DNA of 64,000 nt from RCC1774 sp050330855 (GCA_050330855.1 JBHJNL010000007.1:91728-155727); one strand, 5' to 3'; positions 37,266-47,035 are shown, numbered from the stretch's first letter. Program-made: numbers and translations. The notes: generated by a model from the sequence alone, not told the origin.

Positions 37266-39746
37266 TCAATCGGACGCTGTTGCTGAGTCTGTCCCAGTGA
37301 CATCCCGGCTGTAGAGCAGTGTTGCCTCGACGAGTTGCTCACCGCGCTGCGGCTTCAGCAGTTGTTTCCCAGATCCTTCTTTGCCTGCGATCTGTAGATT
37401 AGCGGTGGATAAGTAGGCGATCCGGTCTTGATCGGTGGTCACTAGAATCTCTGCGTCAGCAGGTGCCGGTAGCGCTGCAATCAGCGCGTCGGTTTTGGTG
37501 GCGAACTGCATCGCTGTGGCCCCGACATCGCCCAACTTTCCGATTCTAAAGAAATCAATCGGCAGACGTTTGCAGTAACCTCGCCCCGAAATGAGCGTCA
37601 GGTTACCGTCATCATTAAGGGCCACCATGCCGACAATCTTTTCCTGTTTGCGAAGGCGTAAGGCTCGGTTACCTTGAGCGGTGCGCCCCATTTCGGGCAC
37701 CTCTGCGATCGGAATCCGCAAGATGCGGCTGGTGGAGGTTGCGATCGCAACCTCCCCTTCTGCCAAGACCGGCACCACCCAGCGCAATTGATCATCATCT
37801 TTAAGCTTAATGGCCCCTAATCCCCGCGCTGTAATCTCTGTAAAATCTGACCAGGGCAGCATCTTAATGCGTCCCTGTGCCGTCAAAAGAATCAGATTCG
37901 AGGCCGGATCAATGGCCGTTCTAAAGAAGCAGGTCGCGATTTCTTCCTGGTGGGCACTCTCCGGCTGCAGCGTCATGAGCGGCACCCCCCGCGCCTTTGT
38001 TGACGTGATGGGCACCAACTGGAGCGGCACCTGATAGGCTTTGCCGCTATGGGTAAAGGTAACCAGTTCATCGGAAAGCTTCGTTGTGTAAAGCTGGACT
38101 GGCAAGTCACGGGGCTGCTCTTGCCAGTCTGCCGTGTGCGGGCGAGATCGGGGCGCTGACCGGAGGGCGCGCACATATCCCCGCTGGCTTACCTCCACCG
38201 TCACTGGATCATCGGCGGAGTAGACCACTGGAACCTTGGTAGCCTTCCCAAAATGAAGGTGGGTGCGGCGGGCATCGTTATGCTGTCGCTTCAGGGTGCG
38301 TAGATCTTGCTTGAGGGCTTTAAAGAGTTCAGTCCGGCTCCCTAGCAGGGTGTCTAGATCCTCAATTTGGCTTGTTAATTCCTCAAACTCCTCCTGCAGG
38401 CGCTGCTGCTCTAGCCCCGTGAGCCGTCGCATCGGCATCGATAAAATCGCATCGGCTTGGCGATCGCTCAGGTCAAGCTGATTTTGTAGTGCATACTTCG
38501 CCGTTGTGCCATCTGCCGCCGACCGGAGCATCTCAACCACATCATCTAAGCTGCCGAGGGCTAAGCGTAGCCCCTCTACTAAGTGAATACGGGTTTGAGC
38601 CTGCTCTCGCTGATGGCTGTAGCGGCGGGTCAGCGTCTCTTCTCGAAAATCGAGAAAGGCCTGCAGGACTTCTTTTAAAGACAACTGCACCGGCTGATTG
38701 TCCACGATAGCCAGCATAATAACGCCAAAGTTCGACTGCAGCGGTGTGAGGCGATAGAGGTGAGAGAGCACGACTTCAGGGTCGCTTTCGCGTTTGAGTT
38801 CAATGACGACTCGCATGCCGTCGCGATCGCTTTCATCCCTTAAATCTGCGATTCCCTCTAGACGGCCCTGGCTAATCAGTGCCGCAATCTTTTCAATACA
38901 ACCTGCCTTATTGACCTGATAGGGCATCTCTGTGACCACAATCACCGGACGGCGGTGGCGACCTCGACCCGGCTGCACCTCTTCAATGCGGGTGACGGCC
39001 CGCACCGTAATGCTGCCCCGCCCGGTCTCGTAGGCATCTTTAATCCCTGACCGGCCCATAATTTCTCCCCCCGTGGGGAAGTCAGGACCAGGAACAATCT
39101 TGAGCAGTTCTTCGTGGGTTAGATCGGGCCGGTCAATCAGGGCAATTAAAGCATTCACAATCTCCCCTAGGTTATGGGGCGGAATGTTTGTTGCCATTCC
39201 CACCGCAATCCCTGAGCAGCCGTTGAGAAGCAGCATCGGAAGCTGAGCCGGCAGTACCGTTGGCTCCTGCTGTGAATTATCGAAGTTGCCAACAAAGTCA
39301 ACGGTTTCTTCGCCAACATCCTCTAGCAAACCGACATTGCCAAAGCTAGATAGTCGCGTCTCGGTATATCGCATCGCAGCGGGGGGGTCATTATCCACCG
39401 AGCCGAAGTTCCCATGCCCTGCCACCAAAGGATAGCGGCTTGAAAAGCTCTGCACCATCCGCACCAAGGCGTCATACACCGACTGATCGCCGTGGGGATG
39501 ATATTTACCTAAAACATCCCCCACTACACGGGCGCACTTTCGATAGGGACGGTCTGGCGTTAGCCCCAGCTCATGCATGGCGTAGAGAATACGCCGATGG
39601 ACTGGCTTGAGGCCATCGCGGACATCGGGCAGCGCCCGCCCCACAATCACGCTCATCGCATATTCTAGGTAGGACTGTTCCATCTCGGTGCTTAGAGCGG
39701 TGGCAATCACCCGACCTTTTGAGAGCAGATTTAATTGTTTTGCCAT
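37266..39746 (-). CDS. Type II topoisomerase subunit A, ParC-like paralogue of GyrA
   Basis: 826 residues. The breakage-reunion domain is clear: EYAMSVIVGRALPDVRDGLK, GKYHPHGDQSVYDALVRM and the DNA-linking tyrosine about Y127 (AMRYTETRL). The C-terminal domain has six beta-pinwheel repeats, but I do not see the GyrA box (QRRGGKG type) that gives gyrase its negative supercoiling. Cyanobacteria usually have two GyrA-type proteins, and this fits the second, decatenase-like one. The position matching the E. coli GyrA quinolone-resistance Ser83 is Gln88. The gene is often labelled gyrA or parC. Confidence 0.85.
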   Translation of the reverse strand: MAKQLNLLSKGRVIATALSTEMEQSYLEYAMSVIVGRALPDVRDGLKPVHRRILYAMHELGLTPDRPYRKCARVVGDVLGKYHPHGDQSVYDALVRMVQSFSSRYPLVAGHGNFGSVDNDPPAAMRYTETRLSSFGNVGLLEDVGEETVDFVGNFDNSQQEPTVLPAQLPMLLLNGCSGIAVGMATNIPPHNLGEIVNALIALIDRPDLTHEELLKIVPGPDFPTGGEIMGRSGIKDAYETGRGSITVRAVTRIEEVQPGRGRHRRPVIVVTEMPYQVNKAGCIEKIAALISQGRLEGIADLRDESDRDGMRVVIELKRESDPEVVLSHLYRLTPLQSNFGVIMLAIVDNQPVQLSLKEVLQAFLDFREETLTRRYSHQREQAQTRIHLVEGLRLALGSLDDVVEMLRSAADGTTAKYALQNQLDLSDRQADAILSMPMRRLTGLEQQRLQEEFEELTSQIEDLDTLLGSRTELFKALKQDLRTLKRQHNDARRTHLHFGKATKVPVVYSADDPVTVEVSQRGYVRALRSAPRSRPHTADWQEQPRDLPVQLYTTKLSDELVTFTHSGKAYQVPLQLVPITSTKARGVPLMTLQPESAHQEEIATCFFRTAIDPASNLILLTAQGRIKMLPWSDFTEITARGLGAIKLKDDDQLRWVVPVLAEGEVAIATSTSRILRIPIAEVPEMGRTAQGNRALRLRKQEKIVGMVALNDDGNLTLISGRGYCKRLPIDFFRIGKLGDVGATAMQFATKTDALIAALPAPADAEILVTTDQDRIAYLSTANLQIAGKEGSGKQLLKPQRGEQLVEATLLYSRDVTGTDSATASD

Positions 39747-39956
39747 GGGTGATGATAGTCCTAGTTAAGGGGCGTAGCCCCTTGCAGTGCGTATAAGGGT
39801 AACGTTGGCAGAATACTATACCTAGCCCTAGCTTGACGAGTTTTCAGTTTGCCTGCAGCACCAATCTTGACCAAGATTTGCCCTAAATTGGAGCGCGACC
39901 CCTAAGATGCCCCTAAGATATAGAGGTGAAAGCTGAGGTCGTATCGCAACGTTACT

Positions 39957-40199
39957 ATGCCCTTTCTTCTCCTATGTTTGATCGGCTTAGCCATTCCCGC
40001 CACGGCCATCCTATCGGTTCAGAACGCCTCTGCTATAACGATTCAGTTCTTATTCTGGCAATCGGTTCCTTTACCCCTGGGCCTAGTTCTAGCCTTTGCC
40101 TTGAGTAGCGGTTTGCTGCTAGTGGCTGGCCTTCGTCCCATTATGAAATCTACGACGGCACCGAGTCGCGATCGCAACATCTTCGACCTCGAAGATTAG
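39957..40199 (+). CDS. LapA-domain (DUF1049) small membrane protein
   Basis: 80 residues with two membrane helices (about 2-20 and 38-58) flanking a short loop with the family pattern ILSVQNASAITIQFLFWQSV, then a polar tail with RDRNIFDLED. DUF1049/LapA proteins assist envelope or lipopolysaccharide assembly in proteobacteria; the cyanobacterial role is unknown. It is divergent from the topoisomerase gene. Confidence 0.75.
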   Translation: MPFLLLCLIGLAIPATAILSVQNASAITIQFLFWQSVPLPLGLVLAFALSSGLLLVAGLRPIMKSTTAPSRDRNIFDLED

Positions 40200-40473
40200 T
40201 CTTAACAGAGCGGCATAATAGGGATCCTCTTGCCCTTGACAAGCATGGGCAAATTCAGCCTCAAAAGCGTCAGATTTCATTACGGCGAAAACAGGTTTTT
40301 GTCAATGACCGCAAGAGTTTTATCGTTTCGTAACACGGGGTGAAACGTTCTCTATCACTTCATGATAAGCTCGGATTAAAGTTTATATTCGGCTGTGCAG
40401 TTCGCTTAATGACTACTCTAAGCTTGTCTCCGAATCTAACTGGCTACTTCTTTTGATTCTGGAGATTGTGTTC
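40200..40473 (+). other. Leader region of the RRM gene
   Basis: About 274 bases without a gene. A short stem (TTGCCC at 40230 with GGGCAA at 40247) could end the LapA-domain transcript. Another hairpin (CGTTTC at 40324 with GAAACG at 40342) lies in the likely 5' leader of the RNA-binding protein gene. Cyanobacterial rbp genes are known for long leaders involved in cold regulation; this one is unproven. Confidence 0.4.
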
Positions 40474-40752
40474 ATGTCAATTTATATCGGGAACCTGTCC
40501 TACGACGCGACTCAGGATGATCTGAGTCAGGTCTTTGCAGAATACGGAACGGTCACGAGTGTTAAGCTGCCCACAGACCGAGAGACAGGCCGAATGCGTG
40601 GCTTTGGTTTTGTAGAAATGTCTGCCCCCGCAGAAGAAGATGCGGCCATTGAAGCCCTAGATGGAGCCGAATGGATGGGGCGCACCCTCAAAGTCAATAA
40701 GGCTCGTCCCCGACAGGGCGGTGATGGTGGTGACGGCGGTCGTCGATTTTAG
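40474..40752 (+). CDS. RRM-type RNA-binding protein (cyanobacterial Rbp)
   Basis: 92 residues with a single RNA-recognition motif: RNP2 IYIGNL (3-8) and RNP1 RGFGFVEM (42-49), then a short glycine-rich tail. ATG 40474 is the start, as in the family (MSIYIGNLSY); TTG 40453 is in frame but not plausible. These proteins bind single-stranded RNA, are often cold-induced in cyanobacteria, and some help localise mRNA to the thylakoid. Confidence 0.92.
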   Translation: MSIYIGNLSYDATQDDLSQVFAEYGTVTSVKLPTDRETGRMRGFGFVEMSAPAEEDAAIEALDGAEWMGRTLKVNKARPRQGGDGGDGGRRF

Positions 40753-40834
40753 CCCACCTCATCAAATGCCCTTATTGAAGTGATGAGAGCGTTTTGACTC
40801 CGATTCAATATCTTTTTCTACTTTCACTTTAGAC

Positions 40835-40875
40835 AATACTCTCCTAGATATACACCTAGGGGAGTGTTATTTTAT
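40835..40875 (+). terminator. Rho-independent terminator
   Basis: Stem AATACTCTCCTAG pairs with CTAGGGGAGTGTT (one G-T and otherwise good pairing), an 8-base loop, then ATTTTAT. It lies about 80 bases after the RRM gene. Confidence 0.75.
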
Positions 40876-41030
40876 GGTGCTCTAGTTCTGGCTTGACAAT
40901 AACAAGGTAGTAGCGCGACTAAGCCCAAATAACAGATGATTTAATACGAACAGCAGTTCTTGTCGTTGTTGGGGATAAATCTGGCGTTAGTGTTGCTTCC
41001 CCATGCCACTTGTCATTGAGCCTTGAATAC

Positions 41031-41861
41031 TTAGGGATCTAAGCCAAAGTCATAAAAGAAATCTTGGTAGACGAGACTATATTCACCTGGTGCTAGCAGA
41101 CTGTTGACCTTGGCACTATATGTCGTTAGCCCTGCACTATTGCTACTACGAAGCTCTTCGTATACTAGATCAACCTTTATTTTCTCTCGTATTCCCTGTT
41201 TAACACGGACACCCGCTCCAAAGAATTCGTTCAGTCCACCGCCGCCAGCTCTGCCCGTCTCAATTTCACGCCAATCCTTCTTGGAATTGAGCCTAACCAG
41301 AACGATATAATCATCAGGGGAGATATCAGAGGGTAGAGACATCTCAAATCTAGGGGCGTGATCAGCGATTCGCAAATTTGACCGACTCCCACTAATAACT
41401 GCTTTTTGCTTAGCAGGCACGACCCAAGGTGCCAAAAGTCTAGAACCCGAAGTGATCTGAACGTTGGGCTTGCGTCGCCTCATGATATATTCCTGCTCCC
41501 CTGCGATCAATTTCACTGAACTCAGGGAAATGCTAACGGTATTTCCTTGACTATCTTGATGAGTGCCAACATCAGTAACCTCGGCAGGCTGTTTCGGAGT
41601 CACCATCGCGTTCATGATTTTCTGGCTTACACCCTGCTGACGAAGTTCAATCAAGGCTTTAGGAGAAGTGTCAAAATTTGCAGGGCTATTTTGGACAGAA
41701 AGAATAATTGTTTCTTCAGGAATGCCCGCTTTAATGAGCTTGATCACATCATCATTGGTTAAGGCTTCCTTAGAAGGCTGACTCAAGGCAACAACAGGAT
41801 TCAGCAGAATAGCTGTTACAGCAATCCATAGGGTCTTTTTGATAAGAGTTTGTTGCTTCAT
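41031..41861 (-). CDS. Exported protein, unknown function
   Basis: About 276 residues starting at ATG 41861, with a signal peptide (MKQQTLIKKTLWIAVTAILL, cleavage near ALSQP). After it comes a short helical module with the pattern LTNDDVIKLIKAGIPEETI, continuing to LIELRQQGVSQKIMNAM; similar modules occur at the N-terminus of many exported bacterial proteins. The rest is beta-rich and not recognised. No operon partner is evident. Confidence 0.65.
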   Translation of the reverse strand: MKQQTLIKKTLWIAVTAILLNPVVALSQPSKEALTNDDVIKLIKAGIPEETIILSVQNSPANFDTSPKALIELRQQGVSQKIMNAMVTPKQPAEVTDVGTHQDSQGNTVSISLSSVKLIAGEQEYIMRRRKPNVQITSGSRLLAPWVVPAKQKAVISGSRSNLRIADHAPRFEMSLPSDISPDDYIVLVRLNSKKDWREIETGRAGGGGLNEFFGAGVRVKQGIREKIKVDLVYEELRSSNSAGLTTYSAKVNSLLAPGEYSLVYQDFFYDFGLDP

Positions 41862-41915
41862 TTGAAACGATAAATCAGGAAAGGACATCCATGATAAAGG
41901 TCCGGTAGACTCTCC

Positions 41916-42332
41916 CTAGGAGTGTGACTGAGTCAAACGCTGGTGAATATCTTTTAGATGGGTACCGTTATGCACTGGCAAGCGGGGCTGAGGCAGCTCA
42001 GTATTCGGCCAAGTCGGTAGATCGTGGCAGGGACAGTCAGCCGACGCCGCTCCAGTATGGGGCGCAGGGATAGGCATTGCACAACGACCGCAGTCAATGA
42101 TGTCCCACTGCTCACTCAACAGTTGTTTGACGCTTAGGTCAGTTCCCTCTAAATAACAGTCACCAGACTCCGGCGCACAGACCTGCTGCCAAGATGCCTC
42201 AAATTCTGAACTATACCGGTCTCTAGAAATGACAGGACGGGGCTTGACGGATTGACCGCCTTGCATGGTCAGGGCTTTCCCCAACTGGAGCCACTGGGCA
42301 AGGTATTGCTTAACTTGTATTGGATCAGCCAT
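41916..42332 (-). CDS. Conserved-type cyanobacterial protein with cysteine pairs, unknown function
   Basis: 138 residues, soluble. It has two close cysteine pairs (DCGRCAMP and DCPCHDLP) that could bind a metal, and an N-terminal helix (QVKQYLAQWLQLGKAL). Good codon use and a clean start support a real gene. I do not recognise a named family. Confidence 0.6.
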   Translation of the reverse strand: MADPIQVKQYLAQWLQLGKALTMQGGQSVKPRPVISRDRYSSEFEASWQQVCAPESGDCYLEGTDLSVKQLLSEQWDIIDCGRCAMPIPAPHTGAASADCPCHDLPTWPNTELPQPRLPVHNGTHLKDIHQRLTQSHS

Positions 42333-42457
42333 ATCGATTCCTTCTACAGAGATGCTAGATTGTGCATCACTTACTAAGGAGCCTAACCCAGTAGATCGGA
42401 TAATGGCACTGATGCATAGATCAATTTAATCCTCTCTTGACAAAGGTTACAGGTAGT

Positions 42458-43030
42458 TTACTGTTCTAAAAATTCAGATACAGAAGTTCCTAAAACTTTA
42501 AGATTGAGGGCATGCCCCGCTGTGACTAAATACACGGCGTCGGCCAGGGATCCTATTTGCTGAGTTAATTGACCGAGGCGATCGCGAAAGCTCCGACCTG
42601 CAGGATAGGCAGGAATGACACCCCAACCCGTCTCTTCAGCCACCAGAATCACGGTGGCGGGGCAGTTCTCAAGGCTGTGACATAGCGTTGTTGAGGTCTG
42701 TTGCCACAGAGCTTCGTCTTGGTCGAGAACATTGGCGAGCCAAGTGCCTAGCGAATCGATGAGCAGGCAGGTGTTAGGTGTTGCTTGCTCAATGGAGGTG
42801 GCGAGGTTGATGGGCACTTCCAGGGTGCCCCAATCTGCAGGGCGGCGTTGACGATGCCGTTGTACCCGCGCCTGCCAGTCTAGATCGGCCTCACTGCAGT
42901 AGGAGGTTGCTATATAGGTGATCGGCTTTTGGGCTTTTACAGCCAGGGCTTCAGCCCACTCGCTTTTGCCAGATCGAGCTGGTCCCGTGACTAAAATAAT
43001 GTGTTGATGATTGTCTACAAATGCGTTCAT
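42458..43030 (-). CDS. cobU: Adenosylcobinamide kinase / adenosylcobinamide-phosphate guanylyltransferase
   Basis: Bifunctional enzyme of cobalamin nucleotide-loop assembly. The P-loop is at the N-terminus (VTGPARSGKSEWAEALA), followed by RVQRHRQRRPADW (GMP-linking region), LLIDSLGTWLAN, EETGWGVIPAYPAGRSFRD and LGQLTQQIGSLADAVY, all typical of CobU/CobP. 190 residues, about the normal size. Confidence 0.92.
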   Translation of the reverse strand: MNAFVDNHQHIILVTGPARSGKSEWAEALAVKAQKPITYIATSYCSEADLDWQARVQRHRQRRPADWGTLEVPINLATSIEQATPNTCLLIDSLGTWLANVLDQDEALWQQTSTTLCHSLENCPATVILVAEETGWGVIPAYPAGRSFRDRLGQLTQQIGSLADAVYLVTAGHALNLKVLGTSVSEFLEQ

Positions 43031-43127
43031 GGGGTGGGTCTATCGCCCTCATTTGATGAACTTGCCCCACCAATGCTAGGCGGAGACGGGGACAATCGTT
43101 GATAATAGCAGCAGAATTCAGAGGCAA

Positions 43128-44018
43128 TTGGTGCAAAATAAACAGCAAAAAAAAGGTCGAAATTGGTTTGTCTTGGTCTTTCTGGTCGTAGCGGTGGTCG
43201 GTCTGGCAGGCGTTTCTTTTGTACCCATCTTTAGTGAGCTATTCAGCGGCAACCCGGCTCAAACCTCGACTCCTAACCCTACTGCAACGTTGAGCAGTCG
43301 GCAAAAAGAGCTGCAGGATCTAGAGAAAAGCTATCTCATTGTTTTAGAACGCGAACCCGACAACGCCAATGTTTTAGAGTCTTTAGTCGATACCCGTGTG
43401 CAGATGATTTCGCTGGGTCTTAAGAAACCCGCTGACTTGGTAGATCCCCTCACCAAACTCGTGAAATTGTTTCCTGAGAGAACGAACTATCAGGTGGCCC
43501 TGGCTCAATCTCAGGCGGGGGCAGGCGATCTCGACGCGGCCTCTGACTCTTTTCGGGCCATCTTGGCGAAGGATGCAGGCAACCTCAGGGCGATGCAGGG
43601 CTTAGTGGAAGTCTTGGTGCAACAAAAACGGCCCCAGGTCGCGGTTGAGATTTTGCAAACGACGCTGACCACCGCCAAAAAGGTAAATCAAATTCAGCCT
43701 GGAAAGATTGACGAGTTAGCGATCAACCTTCTCCTCGCTCAGGTTTATGCTGAACAGCAGGACTACACCCCAGCTCTGACGATCTATGACGATCTGATTA
43801 AAGCGAGTCCCAAGGATTTTCGGCCTTTCTATTACAAGGCGGTGGCGCTTAGAGCGCAGGGAAATACGGCAGAAGCACAAACCTTCTTTCAGTCCGCCGC
43901 CGCGCTAGCGCCCGAACAAGAAAAGGTACAGATTAAAGCCGTGGCTGAGCAAGGTACCGCTCCGAATTCTGCGCCCAGTCCATCGGCACCGGCATCGCCT
44001 CCCGATGGGGGTGAATGA
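43128..44018 (+). CDS. Membrane-anchored TPR protein
   Basis: About 296 residues. A membrane anchor at about 13-37 is followed by a Pro/Thr linker and several TPR-like repeats (about 60-270; for example AQVYAEQQDYTPALTIYDDL and FRPFYYKAVALRAQGNTAEA). The tail is Pro/Ala/Ser-rich. Start is TTG 43128 or GTG 43131. It probably scaffolds protein contacts in the periplasm or lumen; partner unknown. Confidence 0.75.
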   Translation: MVQNKQQKKGRNWFVLVFLVVAVVGLAGVSFVPIFSELFSGNPAQTSTPNPTATLSSRQKELQDLEKSYLIVLEREPDNANVLESLVDTRVQMISLGLKKPADLVDPLTKLVKLFPERTNYQVALAQSQAGAGDLDAASDSFRAILAKDAGNLRAMQGLVEVLVQQKRPQVAVEILQTTLTTAKKVNQIQPGKIDELAINLLLAQVYAEQQDYTPALTIYDDLIKASPKDFRPFYYKAVALRAQGNTAEAQTFFQSAAALAPEQEKVQIKAVAEQGTAPNSAPSPSAPASPPDGGE

Positions 44019-44248
44019 GACGGCAGGTGATCGATTTAATGCGTGGGATAAGGACTTGGGGAAGATTCTCCCTGATAGGGCTGTAGCAGAATAAAGCTAT
44101 AGTGTTGGGGTAGAACATCGCTTTGATAGTCCTCGTCGCCGACCTGCACGCTCTGTTTGTGGAATGGGGCGGAGAAAATTCAAGAGGCTAGCGTTTCAAG
44201 CTGACGGTCTATCAATGATCATTTTTATTCAAAAGGACAGTTGTTGTT

Positions 44249-44890
44249 ATGGAATTCACCGTTGAGTGTGAACCCCGCAAAATCGAAATTAATCCCCGGA
44301 AACTGCGTCGCATGGGGCAGATTCCGGCAGTGCTATACGGCCACGAAGGGACTGAGTCTGTTTCTCTCACTTTACCTGAATCGATTGCAGCCAAAATGTT
44401 AACGGCGGTGGAAGTGAATAACACGCTGATCACCGTTAATGTTCCTGAACTGTCGTTAAACTGTCAGTCTCTACTGCGTGATGTGCAGACCCATCCGTGG
44501 AAGTCACAGGTTTATCATCTGAGCTTTTTTGCGATCGCAGGTCAAGACAGCCTCACCGTTACTGTTCCCCTCAACTTCATCGGGGAACCCGTTGGCGTTA
44601 AAACGGGAGGCGGTTCATTGGATTTAAGCTTGAATGCGCTTGAGCTGCAGTGTGAACCTCAAAATATTCCAGAGACCATTGATGTTGATATCACAGAGAT
44701 GAAGGTGGGAGACGCCATTCACGTCAACGAGTTGAGTTTTCCAAAGGGTGTTCTTTCCGGCGGAGAAGATAGCCGTCTAGTGGCGTCTATCTTGGCACCA
44801 TCTGGCGTATCTGAGGCTGAAGAAGAGGAAGCCGTCAGTGAGGCTGCTGCCACGGGCGAAGCTGCTGCCCCTGCTGAAGAAACAGCTTAA
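44249..44890 (+). CDS. rplY: Ribosomal protein L25 (TL5/CTC type)
   Basis: 213 residues. The N-terminal 5S rRNA-binding domain has the family pattern RKLRRMGQIPAVLYGHEGTE, and the C-terminal TL5/CTC beta domain runs from about 95 to 185 (GEPVGVKTGGGSLDLSLNAL). An acidic, Ala/Glu-rich tail follows. Good ribosome binding region (AAAGGACAG) before the ATG. Confidence 0.92.
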   Translation: MEFTVECEPRKIEINPRKLRRMGQIPAVLYGHEGTESVSLTLPESIAAKMLTAVEVNNTLITVNVPELSLNCQSLLRDVQTHPWKSQVYHLSFFAIAGQDSLTVTVPLNFIGEPVGVKTGGGSLDLSLNALELQCEPQNIPETIDVDITEMKVGDAIHVNELSFPKGVLSGGEDSRLVASILAPSGVSEAEEEEAVSEAAATGEAAAPAEETA

Positions 44891-44929
44891 ATCACTAGCT
44901 CTGAAACATGACCTGCGGGTTAAATGACG

Positions 44930-44975
44930 AATGGCAGTACAGGAGTATCTTTAGGGTCTCAGTGCTGCCATTTAT
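44930..44975 (+). terminator. Probable terminator after rplY
   Basis: AATGGCAG pairs with CTGCCATT, followed by TATTATG. The loop is about 27 bases and there is no long T-run, so it is moderately supported. Confidence 0.45.
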
Positions 44976-45051
44976 TATGTTGCTTGAATGGGCAATCGCA
45001 TGGTGGGCTGAGTCGTGATCTCTCATCATCGATTGGATGTGAAGGAATTCC

Positions 45052-46173
45052 TTACCCTGTTTTGGATGCAGTGCCATACTGAGACCGAAGAATTTGCTCC
45101 GCAGGCTTATTCTGTGGCGTAAAACCCTGCCCTACGCTTTGCTGCGACCCAGGCTCAATGGCCGGAAACCACTTCCACCAGTACGCCCCAGCGAACCAAT
45201 CTTGATCCCAAACCGTTTGGAAGAAGGCTTCGTAACAATTTGCCTGGGTTTGCAATCCCGCTTCGGTTGCAAATTGACTAGGGTTCAGTTCAGACGAATC
45301 GGGCCATTTCCAAGGTTCAATGGCGGCATCTTCAGTGCTGCGATAACCAATCTCAGTGAAAATCACTGGTTTTTGATACCGTTTCTGGATCACAGCAATG
45401 TTATCTAGATGGGGTTGCCAGCCTGCCTTAAGTTGCTCCACAGTGGGTTCATTTTGGGTCGATAGCGGGAAGTAGGCCTGAATTCCGATGAAATCTAGGG
45501 CATCCCAGAACTGGATTTGTTCAAAGGCTTCAAACCAGTTAGCCGCGTAGGTGAGCTGCCCACTGTAGACCTGACGAATATCTGCGATTAATGTGCGCCA
45601 GTCCTGTTCTCGCTGTATTGCAGTGGTCTGGAGTTCGGTGCCAATGCACAGCATCGGAATCTTTTGCTGTTCTGCAAATTTGGCGTAGTGAAGAATAAAC
45701 GTGCGGTAGTTTTTAAACCAGGTCTGCCAGTCTGCTTCAGAGCGCATTTTAATATCAGTGCGCCATTTCCCTTCTTTGGCTTGGGTGAGCCAAATGTGGG
45801 GTTTGAGCAGCGTTTGTATCCCTATATCTTGGGCATATTGAGTCGTTAGGGTTAGCCCCTCATCGGTTTCTCCCCAATAAACGCCCGTTGTTTTCAAAAA
45901 TAGGTCAGGGGAGTCAATGTCTCGCTGCCAGCCAAAGGGGGTCTGGACAATCCAGTTAACGTTGTTATCTTTCAGAACGGCTAGATTGTCTGGAGTAATA
46001 ATCTGGCGGCCTGCAGTCCAAGAGATGCCTCGCTGTTTATCTAGCCTAGGCTCAGCTTGAGTAACGGCTGACTGCGGAGTATCGGGAGCAGAGATAGAGG
46101 GGAGCGGTCTAACCCGATGACAGCCGATCACTAGTAGGGCACAGAGAACAAACAGCAGCACCAGTTTTTTCAT
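45052..46173 (-). CDS. Lipoprotein glycoside hydrolase, GH113-like
   Basis: 373 residues. A signal peptide ends in a lipobox (LLVIGC, lipidated cysteine about 18). The TIM-barrel shows KDNNVNWIVQTPFGWQRD, GIQTLLKPHIWL, the acid/base region IPMLCIGTELQT and the nucleophile region PVIFTEIGYRS, followed by GAYWWKWFP, a layout seen in GH113 (beta-mannanase-like) proteins. Substrate is not known. It is co-directional with trpF, seven bases apart. Confidence 0.75.
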   Translation of the reverse strand: MKKLVLLFVLCALLVIGCHRVRPLPSISAPDTPQSAVTQAEPRLDKQRGISWTAGRQIITPDNLAVLKDNNVNWIVQTPFGWQRDIDSPDLFLKTTGVYWGETDEGLTLTTQYAQDIGIQTLLKPHIWLTQAKEGKWRTDIKMRSEADWQTWFKNYRTFILHYAKFAEQQKIPMLCIGTELQTTAIQREQDWRTLIADIRQVYSGQLTYAANWFEAFEQIQFWDALDFIGIQAYFPLSTQNEPTVEQLKAGWQPHLDNIAVIQKRYQKPVIFTEIGYRSTEDAAIEPWKWPDSSELNPSQFATEAGLQTQANCYEAFFQTVWDQDWFAGAYWWKWFPAIEPGSQQSVGQGFTPQNKPAEQILRSQYGTASKTG

Positions 46174-46179
46174 GGACGA

Positions 46180-46920
46180 TTAGAAACCCTCTAGCTGAAT
46201 CGATCTAGGCGCGTAACTGCTGAACGTAACTGCTGAACGTAACCGCTTAAATAGATGCGTCACTTTCTTTAAGTCCTTATCGCCCGGCAGATGTTCCACA
46301 CCGCTGGAGAGATCGACACCCGTTGGACTGACTTGATGGAGGGCTTCAACAATATTGTCTGGCGTCAGCCCTCCCGCTAGAAACCAAGGGCAGGCCGGTG
46401 AAAAATGTCTTACGATAGACCAGTCCCAGGTTTCGCCTGTGCCACCTAGGGCTTGGGGTGTATAGGCATCTAGCAACAGGGCATCAACAACTTTTTGGTA
46501 AGGGTCTGTCTGCGCTAAGGTATCGGCGGTACGAATTCTAAACGCTTTAATGAGTTCGATTTGGGGCAATGCTGTTCGGACCTGCTGGCAAAAATCTAAA
46601 GATTCATCGCCATGAAGCTGCACCCCCGTCAGTTGAGCGATGTTGACCGTTTCTTTAATCTGTGAGAGCGTTTCGTTTGCAAAGACACCGATACGGACTA
46701 ATGGCACGCCATCAATCGTGCGTTTAGGCAACTGCTCTGTAATGCTGCGAATTTGAGTCGGTGCAATATAGCGGGGTGACTGAGAGACACAGATAAAGCC
46801 GAGGGCGTGGGCACCTAGCTCAGCGATCGCAATGCCTTGATCGGCCCTTGTAATGCCGCAGATCTTAACCCGGAGCGGAGTCGGCCAATCCTGGATGCGG
46901 GGACTAATCGATTGGCTCAT
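46180..46920 (-). CDS. trpF: Phosphoribosylanthranilate isomerase
   Basis: Third step of tryptophan synthesis. Shows VKICGITRADQG with the catalytic cysteine, then AHALGFICVSQSPRYI, the acidic active-site LLLDAYTP and the phosphate-binding end FLAGGLTPDNI and GVDLSSGVE. At 246 residues it is longer than the usual 200-220 because of an extra C-terminal stretch (about 220-246). Confidence 0.93.
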   Translation of the reverse strand: MSQSISPRIQDWPTPLRVKICGITRADQGIAIAELGAHALGFICVSQSPRYIAPTQIRSITEQLPKRTIDGVPLVRIGVFANETLSQIKETVNIAQLTGVQLHGDESLDFCQQVRTALPQIELIKAFRIRTADTLAQTDPYQKVVDALLLDAYTPQALGGTGETWDWSIVRHFSPACPWFLAGGLTPDNIVEALHQVSPTGVDLSSGVEHLPGDKDLKKVTHLFKRLRSAVTFSSYAPRSIQLEGF

Positions 46921-47035
46921 GGGCTGAATGTTAACTCTTCAAACAAAATGCGAATTTGGTACAGGCCAATTTCTATAATCCTGACAGCTATTCTACCGAT
47001 CACAGTTATTTCACTGTTTAGGAGAACCATTTTTC

